The notes under the pieces are model-generated. The model did no database searches and was not told the DNA's origin. It saw only the letters and a list, made by a program, of their open reading frames with translations. A program made the position numbers and the translations under genes. Positions 13,001-22,141 of a stretch of 64,000 bases of DNA are shown one piece after another. This stretch comes from Eudorina sp. 2006-703-Eu-15 (Eukaryota; Chlorophyta; Chlorophyceae; Chlamydomonadales; Volvocaceae): NCBI GenBank assembly GCA_003117195.1, contig BDSI01000007.1, positions 124,001-188,000 of the forward strand, read 5' to 3'. The stretch's first letter is position 1. Each line of letters opens with the position of its first letter.

Positions 13001-14192
13001 CCCCGCCTGCGTCAATTCGCAAGCAGTACGGTCTCTCTGTGCCCCAGTGTCCCCCCCTCGCCTCCCCTCCGGACTTTTGCCCTGGCAGCAGCTCAGTTGA
13101 ATAAGTCCACCAATTTCCTATACCCCTCCTCTTCTCTGCCTTCTCCTTCCCTCACGCTCAGGTGAGGAGACTGCGTCCGGTGTGTCCGTCTCGGTGGGCG
13201 GGTCAGTGGCTACGGCTGCGGCCGGCGGCAGTGGTGGCGGTGGTAGTGCTGGTAGCGGCAGCAGCGCTGGGAGCGGTAGTGGTGGTGGCGGGCCTGGTGC
13301 AGCCGCAGCTGCAGCTGGCCCGGGCTCGACCGGGGCCAGCAGCAGCAGTAGCGGCGGTACCACCACCGCCGCCGCCACTAGCTGGACCACCAGTAGCGGC
13401 AGCGGTGGCGGTGCGGCCGCCGCCAGGGCTGCGTCGACACCCAGTGGTGGTGGTGGTGGTGCTGCTGCTGCCGCAGTCTCTGCTGCTGCTTCCGGGGGCG
13501 GCAGTAGCACTGGCGGGACCGGTACTCCGCCGTCACCGCCGCCGCCGCCGGCAGTCGTGGTGCCGTTGGTGGATACATCGGGTCCTGGCGCTGCGTGGGG
13601 CTCCGGAACCACCGTGGCCACGGTGGTCACTCGCTTCGCGACGCCGCACAAGCCGCCGCCGCCGTCGCAACCGCCGCCGGTCGCCGCAGCCGCAGCCGGT
13701 AGCGCTGCCTCCGCCGGGGGCGCAGCGGTCGCCACGAGCGCGGCGTCGGGCCCACAGCCGGCCGCGGCGAGCACCGCCGCCGCCGCTTCCGCAGGAAATA
13801 CCAGCGGCAGTAGCAGTGGCAGTCCCAGCGGCAGTGCCGTTGCTGCCAGTCCTGAGAGCAGTACGGCACGGCGGGACGTGGTCACCGCCGAGGGCTTTGT
13901 CAGCACGCTGGAGGTTGACAGCGATACGGACGAGGATGTGGATGACGTCACGGTCAGCGTCATCGACAGCAGCGCCGGTGGCGGTGGCGGCAGTGGCGGC
14001 GGCGGCGTGGTGATCGTTGCGAGCTTCGACGATCTGGACCCCCCGGCATCGTACCAGCCGTCGTCGTCGCAGCCAGCAGCGGTTGGGCTCGTCGTGTCCT
14101 CCTCTGCGGTCGCGATGGCTTCTTCAGCCGCGGCGGCGGGGGGCGGCGGCAGCAGCACCCGGAGCGCTGCCGGCCGGGCGGCGGCCGCGTGA
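4409..14192 (+). CDS. MscS-family mechanosensitive ion channel (MSL1-3-like, probably organellar)
   Basis: Eleven exons with agreeing phases: 4409-6376, 7334-7354, 7864-7953, 9027-9137, 9520-9637, 10471-10574, 10789-11019, 11366-11498, 11959-12065, 12274-12721, 13162-14192; about 1,453 residues. ATG 4409 was chosen because it opens an Arg/Ser/Ala-rich, transit-peptide-like start (MRPATAVLGDLPSCSRRAS). Residues about 35-560 are a disordered Ala/Pro/Ser/Gly region. Five hydrophobic segments follow from residue about 570. The pore helix in exon 6 is SVLAIGGIGGLAIGLAGREI, Gly/Ala-rich as in MscS TM3, and it runs into SPFEVGDEVHFF at the start of the beta domain in exon 7. Five segments match the organelle class of plant MSL and algal MSC1 channels, which release osmotic pressure. 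The tail from residue about 980 is again low-complexity. Exon 2 is only 21 nt. Disordered ends this long are unusual for the family, though typical of volvocine proteins. Confidence 0.93.
6431..6463 (+). repeat. 33-bp intronic motif, copy 1
   Basis: This motif in intron 1 of the MscS-like gene ends ccggcgacaaatact. A closely similar 33-mer occurs at 8137-8169 in intron 3 of the same gene. The two differ at a handful of positions. It may be a fragment of an interspersed element or a shared intronic signal. Confidence 0.55.
7970..8095 (+). repeat. Degenerate G-rich minisatellite in MscS-like intron 3
   Basis: About five degenerate units built around gtgggtggccccgggagggg lie just inside intron 3 (which starts at 7954). 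The run is strongly G-rich on the plus strand. Confidence 0.8.
8137..8169 (+). repeat. 33-bp intronic motif, copy 2
   Basis: Second copy of the motif at 6431-6463, again ending ccggcgacaaatact, located in intron 3 of the MscS-like gene. Confidence 0.55.
8763..8924 (+). repeat. 27-bp minisatellite, six units
   Basis: Six 27-bp units, each containing gcgcctggtgcccgaatcc, are arranged head to tail. The last two carry single-base changes. The array lies in intron 3 of the MscS-like gene, and the open frames crossing it on both strands arise only because 27 is a multiple of three. Confidence 0.95.
9955..10307 (+). mobile_element. (AC)n-flanked structured interspersed repeat, copy 1
   Basis: A core of about 256 bp (10027-10282) sits between an (AC)n tract at 9955-10004 and another at 10283-10307, inside intron 5 of the MscS-like gene. 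The same core, also flanked on both sides by (AC)n, recurs at 57484-57740. The core ends gcagatatgtaacgatt, including TGTAA just before the microsatellite. It holds several strong short hairpins, for example at 10186-10209. I found no ORF or clear tRNA-type promoter boxes, so a SINE-like or other non-autonomous element that targets (CA)n is an inference. Confidence 0.7.
11172..11270 (+). repeat. 10-bp tandem repeat (cagcaacgca)n
   Basis: Roughly ten near-perfect decamers (one unit has cagcgacgca) lie in the intron between the beta-domain exons of the MscS-like gene. Confidence 0.93.
12206..12270 (+). repeat. (CACCCCT)n heptamer tract before an acceptor
   Basis: A run of cacccct units ends directly at the acceptor of the exon starting at 12274. 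It may serve as an extended polypyrimidine tract. Confidence 0.8.
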
Positions 14193-17100
14193 CAGCCGCG
14201 GGCGGTCCGTTTGTGCCGCAAGCGCCGCGCCTGCCCCGTGTGTATGAGAGAACACTGTGCATTGTGTGTGTATACGGTATATGTCGAGATAGCTCCTGTG
14301 TGTTATGAAAGGCCAGCTGCGCCGTGCGCGCGCGTGTGTGTGTGTGTGTGCGATGTCCTCGTATTCGTCGGTGGCTAGGCGGGGATGGAATGCGTGTCGT
14401 TCAAGGGGCGTCGCTGCCCCCCCAGGGGAATATGCCCCCGTGCGCGTGTGAGTGCATGTCCCTGCATCCATACGTACATACGGTGCGCGCCCTGCGCGCG
14501 GGTGTGGAGGCGCACATGCCAGGACGCCCCTCCCTTCCTCCTCCCTCCCTCCGCCCTGGCACTCTCCGCCCTTCCTTCTGCTGCTGCTCCTCCCCCTGCT
14601 CCTCCTCCTTCCCCATCCTGTGTGCCGCCCGTAAGGCGGCTGTTCTGCGCGTCTGCCTGCTTGCCTGTCGGTCCGTCTGTTTATCTGTCTGTCCGCGCCC
14701 CGGTCGCGCACCATGAACCTCGCGATCGCGCCGCAGGTTCGGACACCGGTCTGAACTGGCTGCTGTCGAAGCTGGCACATATGCTGTTCGAGACGTGAAG
14801 AGGGCGACCGAGGGACAGACAGACAGACAGGCAGAGGACTGAGAGAGCAAGAGAGTCGGGCAGACGGAGAGGGGCAGGCGGACAGAGATGGCAGGGAGGC
14901 GCACGCGAAGTTGACAGAGATGGGATGCATGCCGCGACCTCACATCCGCGCTGCATGTTGGCTCGCGGCGCAGGTCTCCATCCGTGAACACACAAACACC
15001 CGCGGCGGGCTGTAGCCTGCAGGCGCACGCAAACGCAGAGCCTGGGCGGCTCGGGCCCTGGTTCCCCGCTGAACACAGAGACACACAAACAAACACGCAC
15101 ACAGCAGCAGTGCCGGTGTTTCCGGGCTTGGCTCTTCGCCTGGCGTGTCACGCACTCCTGCCCTGTCTGCCTGACTGACTGCCTGCCAACAACCAAGTGC
15201 CAGTCCTGCTCATCGGACGGGGGCCGCACATTGTGGCTCTATCTCGGGTAACACGAGGTAACGAGGACGTGCGGGGGCGCCGAGCCTTGGGCTGTAATTC
15301 GGCTTCGACACCCGCGGGACGGATCTGGATCTGGATCGAGCCCGAACGCCGTTTCCGTACGCCTCTGGGGCGCGTCCTGGCCTGTGGGTCCGCCTGATTG
15401 GCAGCGGCATCCCGCCCAAGGGACGGCCGCCATGGACCCACGGGTCGGCCGGGTCGGGTCGGGGCCCGCCCGGGCGGCAGCCGAAGAAAGAGCACGACGC
15501 ACCGCACCGTTGGCGAGGGAGAAGAGAGAGAGAGAGAGAGACAGAGAGGCGGTCAGATATGCGATGAGGGAGGGAGGGAGAGCGTCGTGACATTGTTTTC
15601 AGCCAGAACTTGCTTTTCCCGCCTTGGTCGGTATGGTTGGTTGGGTCCGAGTCTGTCGTCGAGTCGGAGGGGGGGGCCGGCGGTATGTACGTGTTTCTAT
15701 TTAACTTGGTGCTTATGCGGTAGGAGCGAGGGCGGCGCGGAGCTTGATATTGGCAGCGCCTGCACAGGAGCAGCGGACTTACGACGGGGAGCCCCAGGAA
15801 GCAAGCACGAAGGACAGGGCCGGTCGAGGAAGCGAGGATGAAGGGAGGAGCCAAGCGCGGTGTCAAGAGGCGGTGCAGGTGGCGGCGGCGGCGACTGGGT
15901 TGGCTGCTTGCTTGCACCGCGGGTCCAAGCGAGCCAGCCAGCCAGCCCAACCGGCTCCACGTGGGGGTGTGTCGGGGTTTCATATACCGCATCCGTACAG
16001 GACGGATCGAGTTGTCATCAGCAGCCTGATTTCGCAGGGGGGCCAGGAACCCGGCCCTTGGGGAAAGCTATTTGCGGCGGCGGTGTTGGTGGTGGTGAAG
16101 GGGTCGGTGCCGCCATTGCAGGAGAGCGGCCGGGTGGTTGAACTCGAAGGTGATTACAAAAAGGTAAAGACGGTAGCATGCAGAATGTCGTTCGCAGGCA
16201 GGTCAGGCCAGCTGTGAGCGGCCATTCCCTGTCCGACCGACCACAACAATCTTTTTGCTCTTCGCCTGGCTGGGTTGCGACTCGTTGAATGGGACGCGTT
16301 GCTGCACGACCCTTTTTTGGTGCCGTACAGCACACGTACGGCGAGAGGTTTTGGCCGCGCCGGATGTTTGGCTGCCGTCTGGAGGTGTGTTTTTGGAGGT
16401 CACACTTTTGGCCGTTGAAGCGGTTGGCACCTGTGTTGTCTGTGCGTGAGCAACTTTCGGGGGGCGGCGCGGGGCGGGGCCTAACCGGTATCCTTCAGGC
16501 GGTCTTACGGAACGCGCGCAACGTGCCCCGCGGGCGTGCAGCCCGCGGGGTATGATACCCTGGCGCCTTCCGTCACATTCCACCTGGGGTGCTTACCTGG
16601 ATTTGTGGCGGCAGGGGACAGAATACCGAATATTAGTGAGACGAATTCGTTATGCGCCTCCTAGTGCTGCTGTACAGGTAACACGTGGCAGACCCTGGCC
16701 GGGTTGCCTATTTCATCAGTTGACCAGTCGATCAATCGATTGCCGGGCCGTGTTTCAGTTAAGCAACCAAAGATGCGCCGTCCCAGGTTTTGCGCTATCT
16801 GGCCGCTGGATGATGGTGATGCTGGCGATGACGTTGTGGTGTCGCGTGTGTGACGTCGTACAGTCGCGCGTGCATGTATGTATGTTTGTTTGTGTGTGCC
16901 TCATTTCTCGTATTGTGATGTGGTATGGTGTGGTGTGGTGGCGTCGTGTCATGCCGTGGCGTGGCGTGTCCGGGCAAACTGCAAGCTGTGGAACAACAAA
17001 AGAAGCAACGCATCGCAACAACATTGAAATTTTGACACGCTGCTGATGGTGGTAATGGTGATGATGACGATGACGATGTTGGGTGTACGACAAACTGACG

Positions 17101-17650
17101 TCAGCTAGCGCTGGCCGGGCGGCAGGTGGTACACGCCTTTGCCGGCCGTAAATGACAAATTGACAAAACCGCTGCTGTCGGTCGACGGGTGACAGGGACA
17201 GCCACAGCCACAGCCCAGCTGCGCCCATCAAACCGAGACGGCGGCCGGGTGTTGCCACTGCCGAGGATGCAGCGCGGATCCGCCGTCCGTGAGAGGCTGC
17301 CCGTCGGTCGACGGGTGGTCCACTGTGACCCCGGCGATGCGGGTGAGGGGTGACGATGCTGTGCATTGAGGGACGACCGGGCGGTGAACCTTTCCCCCCT
17401 AAGCGGTATGAGCACACGGTGGTGTAGCAGAGGAACTGGAGTCGTGACACTGTTGGTCGGATCAGGTCGGGTCGGGTAACTGTACTGAACAGTACGGGGA
17501 GTATGGAAGAAGACCCGGCACGCATGTACGACCGCGACTGTGCACGGTGCTGCACTCCCCAGCAGCAGCAGGAGCAGTGATTGTATGTCGCCCCTCCACT
17601 GCACAACCAAATGCCTGAAATTCGTTCATTGTATTCTCAAAATACGCCTT
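14193..17650 (+). other. 3' UTR and intergenic DNA after the MscS-like gene
   Basis: No supported gene. The region holds simple repeats: GT-rich tracts near 14330, agac/aggc-type runs near 14815, (GA)n at about 15525-15547, and a tgatgacgatg-type run near 17050. ORFs here are Arg/Pro/Cys-rich with no domain. A short exon-like stretch at 14737-14798 is described among the findings. Confidence 0.5.
15293..15297 (+). terminator. Candidate TGTAA poly(A) signal of the MscS-like gene
   Basis: First plus-strand TGTAA that I see after the stop at 14190-14192. It implies a 3' UTR of about 1.1 kb. TGTAA is the usual signal in volvocine algae; its use here is inferred. Confidence 0.4.
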
Positions 17651-17891
17651 TGTAAAATCTTATTGTTGAAGCTCAACCTTGTGCAGGTCGATGATGGCCA
17701 GTAGTTCGCCCCGCTCTATGCCCGATACCTTAGCCCGAATAGCATTTACAGCGTTATCATATGTTACCATTGAGGGAAAGCGTGTGCCGAATGCCCACAA
17801 ACATGGACTAAATGCTGAGCACTAAAACGCTCTCGCAGGAATTTTCGGTTGTTGAAGAGGATACGGCCCGATTCTATGGGCTTAGGACAGC

Positions 17892-18349
17892 CCGAAACCA
17901 ATAGGGGCATTTCTATGGGCACCGTACAGGCCTTGGTTTCGGTCGTAGAGAAACCTTAGTACTCCCATTTCATTCCTATGGGCAACTTACAGCGACCGCT
18001 GCGTTCATTCCTCAACTCGCGCTATTCTCCCTTACCCATAATAATTTCACAACAATTTCTACTTCATGGATGCATTGCACTGTTCGCATTTTAAACGTAA
18101 GCAGACGTGAACATGAACATTCAGCAAAATCGAGCCTCTTATGTATGCATAAAGCTATGGATTACCTCTTTCATATCAGATAAGGTTCAGACAATGTTCC
18201 TCGGCTCCACTAGCTCCATCCATAACGAGTCGTACTTTCCGCGAGCCTTCACCCCCTCATGGAAAGAAAACGGACTTCAACCATCTCCATGGAAATGCAG
18301 TACAGTCTATGGAGCCCGTACGTTTCTCCATAGAAATGCCCCTAATTGT
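17892..18349. repeat. Imperfect inverted repeat around a 400-bp core
   Basis: The left arm at about 17900-17918 contains taggggcatttctatgg. The right arm at about 18330-18346 is its reverse complement (ccatagaaatgccccta). Weaker similarity continues inward to a gtac on each side. Related ctatggg motifs recur at about 17875, 17914 and 17972. This could be a small terminal-inverted-repeat element, but no target-site duplication is evident. Confidence 0.45.
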
Positions 18350-19195
18350 CGGACCGTCGGAGACCGAATGCATGTTTCGGCGTGGACCATCCAAGACGAC
18401 GAAGGCTCGCCGCAGGTGTGTTGGTTGCCGTCCGCGCATGATGCGTTTCAGCGCAAGGTTCACAAGTTCCACGTGTTGATCAATTGTGACAAACGTGCGC
18501 GCCTACTTAGTGCTTTAAGGCGCCCTGGAACGGCAGGACCTGATCCCGCCCATTCCGTGCCTGAGGTCACACCGCAGGTGACCAGTACGACAGGCGGTGG
18601 CAGGAAGTGATGTCGCCTTCAACCGCCGACCATGCAGCGATGGTCTGCAACTGGCGGCCGGCCTCCAACTTCGCGCTGCCGCCTGAGCTGGCATTCCCGG
18701 CCTTCGGCACTTTCCTGGACAAGCTTTCGGAGCCGCCCACGCAGATGAGCAGGCCGCTTGTGCGTCCCACTTTCTGTGCGACGGGTGCTGAGGGCGGCGG
18801 ACCCGAAAGAGCGAAAAGGTACCAGAGTCATTGTCGCATTCTGCATGATTCCTTTGGGCGGCTCACTAACAGCTAATAAACCCATCCAACCAGGGGGATC
18901 TGTTGGCGGCCCACAACTTATGCAAGATGGGTTCCACGGTGTTCCCAAATGAGGTGAGTCACGGTGGAGTAAGGGACGGCAGTTCTATAAGCAGACTCTG
19001 TGGTAGGAGATATGGTGACAGGACTATGTGTTTGGACATCTAAAGCATCTCACATCTGGTGATAAAGCATGTGCCCTGGCCTGGGTTGCTGGGTTGCTCG
19101 GACCCATGCCGTGACGTGCATTGGGTCGCTCCCATGCAAGTATGTCTGTCTCGCGCGGGTGCATACACGACCGGCTCCTTAGGGGCAAGGGGTCC

Positions 19196-19315
19196 TTATT
19201 TCAAGGGGTCCTCAAGCAGCGGCGTCCACATCAGCTTCTCGCGCACTAGATACACCGCCTTGGTGATGTTTCGGAAGCGGATGCTGGGGCCGGTGCCATC
19301 GCCCGGCTCGGCCAT
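19196..19315 (-). CDS. Small candidate ORF or first exon, function unknown
   Basis: ATG at 19315 has good context (aaacaaATGGCC) and opens a 39-residue frame beginning MAEPGDGTGPSIRFRN and ending LLEDPLK. Codon choice is GC-ending, unlike the AT-richer surroundings, which suggests real coding. It may be the first exon of a longer gene or part of a mobile element. No homologue is recognised. Confidence 0.25.
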   Translation of the reverse strand: MAEPGDGTGPSIRFRNITKAVYLVREKLMWTPLLEDPLK

Positions 19316-19613
19316 TTGTTTGCGACTCGCGCAGAATTCGCGGTGGTGGTGATTTAAATAAACTAGGGTCAGTGATTGATGTTAATTTTTGCGCCAAAAA
19401 GTTGGCTGCGTGTGGTTGGATTGCAGAGCGACCTCGAGAGCGCCGCACATCACCATTTGGCGCAGCACATTGGGCTGCCGTGTGGCTGTAGACTGCGTCA
19501 GTGGTGCGGCTGGCATCTTGCCTAACAGGGTGGCGTTTAAGTGGGCGGAATGGCGCAATGGAGCAGCGCAACCACTGGAACAGCTCTTCCTGCAATAGAG
19601 CGGCAGGCAAGCA

Positions 19614-19710
19614 AGGGGTCAACGCAGTGATGCAGGCGGGACAGTAAAGCAGCTATATTACCATAATAAAGCTGCTTTACTTTCCCGCCTGCATCACTGC
19701 GTTGACCCCT
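19614..19710. repeat. Near-perfect 41-bp inverted repeat (long hairpin)
   Basis: Arms 19614-19654 and 19670-19710 are reverse complements with a single mismatch, separated by a 15-nt AT-rich loop (19655-19669). The outer ends are aggggtcaacgcagtgatgc and its complement. As RNA it would form a stable stem of about 41 bp, the right size for an algal small-RNA precursor. As DNA it could be the end of a foldback element. Confidence 0.9.
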
Positions 19711-21885
19711 CGGGAAAGAGTGCACTGGTTTGGGACGCATGGGCCCCACCGGCCATTGCCCCATGTAGCAGGAGTCTGCCGCGGTTGTACGGCGGCCAGT
19801 CCCGCTGCCAGCCAGCGGAAAATCGTAACGCGGGTTTATTATCTTTGTCGCCGCGAACCTGCGCGGATGTCTAAGCTTGGACTTGGTGGAACCATCACTG
19901 CCAAGTGGCAGTGCTTTTTAAGGGCTGCGCGCTTTGCCAAAGGACTCGACTACGAAATTTGCACTTGCGTGAACATGGCCAGACGGGCATGATGGTGTAT
20001 GAGTAGCGTTGGCTGCAGCTGCTGGGCAGCTGTGCATTGACGTGTGGGTGGCAACCTGGCACTGCGACAGAAGGAATGGGGCTTGGGGGCATGGGGGTGT
20101 CGCAGAGCCGTCGAAACAGCTGCTGTGAACGCGCGGTGGGCAAGTTGCAAGGGCTTGACGCTGCTTGCGCTGTTGCAAATGGGCATGGACGCGCACTTGA
20201 TACTGGGAACTGTGCTGCCGAAGGCCATGGCCTGGACGTTTGTGGAGCTTACGGTATAGATCGGCCGTCATCATGTTTCGCTTGATGGCGCACGGCGCGC
20301 ACGGGGCGCGAGTCTGCACCTGCAGCCCCCAAGGTTCTGGCGCGTTTCCAGCTGGCCCCAAGCAAAGCACCCATCCCGGCCGGCCGCCCATGCAATGCGG
20401 CCGGTATTCCAATTCCTTCGGGCCCAGGTAGACGGCCCGCCTAGTGCACCCAACCAAGTATGTCGCGGTTCGTCTCTTCGTCGTCAACAAAATCCTGTTT
20501 CCCGCTGGGCCGTAGCTGATCAGTGGGACTTGCCAGCCGTTCAGCAAACGGGGTTCCCATGGAAGACCAGCGGTGCGGCAGGCCAGTCGGCCAAGGACTG
20601 CGCCGTGACAGCGAGGCAGGGTACGCCGGTTAGAGTTTTTTGACCATGTCACTTTGTCCTACGCTGGCGGAAGTGGATGGGGGGGACTGGAGGAGGAGGC
20701 GGAAGCGCAGCATAGATGATGTTACAGAAGCGGCGTGCCACGTGTTTCTCCTGCGGTCAGGAGGCGGGCTGCTGGGCCCATACATAGTCGCCACCACATA
20801 CACACGGCAAGCCTTCGATTGAACGGGCTCCTGGCTGAGGAGCCGGCGCAGCCAGCCGGCCAGCAACGTGGCTTCACAGATAAGAACAAGAAAGTGACCC
20901 CACCCACACCCACATGCAGGGACTAAATTGCAAATCACGCACCTAACACGGCGCACGGCCTGCTGCTACTCAGCAATCACCGGCTCCCCTGACAAGAAAC
21001 TGCTCGCTGCCCGTTATGCAGTCATCCTAGACAACCGCCCCCAGGTATCACACCACCGGCCTCTGCTGCCACCGTTGCGGAAGTCCTTCTTATCTCCAGT
21101 CCAAAATGTGCATGCAGGTCGCGCACTCAGCTCTTGCACCACGAATTTATGCACACATATGCAACTTGATATCGTCACGCGACCGGTGAACAAATTCATC
21201 AGGGGCAGGACATAAAAGAGGGGCAGCACATTAACAGTCCCGCCAAAAGCAGCTGGCGGTGCAACTAACCTATCTATCCTGAAGCATGCGCTACGGTTTC
21301 CTTCAATGAACCCTGCAGTGCAGATGACATAGTCGCCATGACCTCCGCCATAGACTTCTCCTCAAAATCAGAATCCACCGGCTCCCTTAGTGATCTAAGA
21401 CCGGACATTCCATTAGGACATGAAATTCGTCTTCGACGGCGGCGGCCCCCCCACCCACATACACGGCACAAGATTCCGATCGGGGCTACGCCCAGGATGC
21501 CTCGCAAACCTCGAAACGTCGAGATCCCGATTCCCAAGCTGAACACGCATCAGCGCTGTGTGTTGCCTACGCGGCATACACGCCGATATGCACGACGTAT
21601 GATCATTTACCGAGTACTCAAGAACCCCATCCAACACATGCACCTGCATGCCGTGACCCCAGGCTTGTCCTCATCCCCTCTCGCGCTACTCGCTGTTTGC
21701 CGATCCTCCATCGCTCCAATCGCGCTGAGTGCAGACCCCACCTTGGAGCTGCAAACAGCGTAATGCCGACGATTCTATCTTTCATGGCAGCCCCAACAAA
21801 CATGTTAGTAATTCCCAGACACATTGCGCGAGTCCAGAAATAATTCCTTCCAGCCTTTTTAGGGTTGCACGCTTTCATAATGCTT

Positions 21886-21890
21886 TTACA
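21886..21890 (-). terminator. Candidate TGTAA poly(A) signal of the TIR-WD40 gene
   Basis: TTACA on the plus strand equals TGTAA on the minus strand, about 255 nt beyond the stop codon at 22142. Distance and motif fit a volvocine 3' end. Confidence 0.55.
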
Positions 21891-21959
21891 GACTATAGGG
21901 GTGCGCGCTGATAGCCCGGAGGTATGGCACTGCCCCACCCTTTCATTCCTTCCCCCCCA

Positions 21960-22110
21960 GGAGCTTCAATCCATAGGATCCAGCAATTCAGCGGTGGATC
22001 CGCGGGGTGCACTGTAACACGATCCCGCACAATCCATCTTGAATCCAACAATCCATCAATCACATAATACGGTAACCCAGCAATCCAACAACGAATCCAA
22101 CGAAACCAAC
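21960..22110 (+). repeat. Degenerate aatcca-rich tract
   Basis: The motif aatcca recurs many times in about 150 bp immediately downstream of the TIR-WD40 stop codon, in its presumed 3' UTR. It looks like a decayed simple repeat. Confidence 0.6.
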
Positions 22111-22141
22111 CGAGGGAGCAACCGCGCCACACACAGCGCCG

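Larger units (their letters stand above)
17651..21885. other. Unresolved, probably transposon-derived stretch
   Basis: No complete gene could be built. Exon-like pieces include 18107-18610 (+), 18607-18820 (+) and 18892-18953 (+). The last is framed by a good acceptor (aaccag) and a gtgagt donor and reads LLAAHNLCKMGSTVF. A 39-codon minus ORF starts at 19315. An open minus frame around 20300-20560 looks protein-like but has no domain that I recognise. The stretch is AT-richer than its flanks and has several inverted repeats, which favours mobile-element remnants or a decayed gene. Confidence 0.4.

Noticed and set aside
18577..18603. 27-nt intron joining two exon-like frames
   Set aside because: Too short for a spliceosomal intron; a frameshift in a decayed sequence is more likely.
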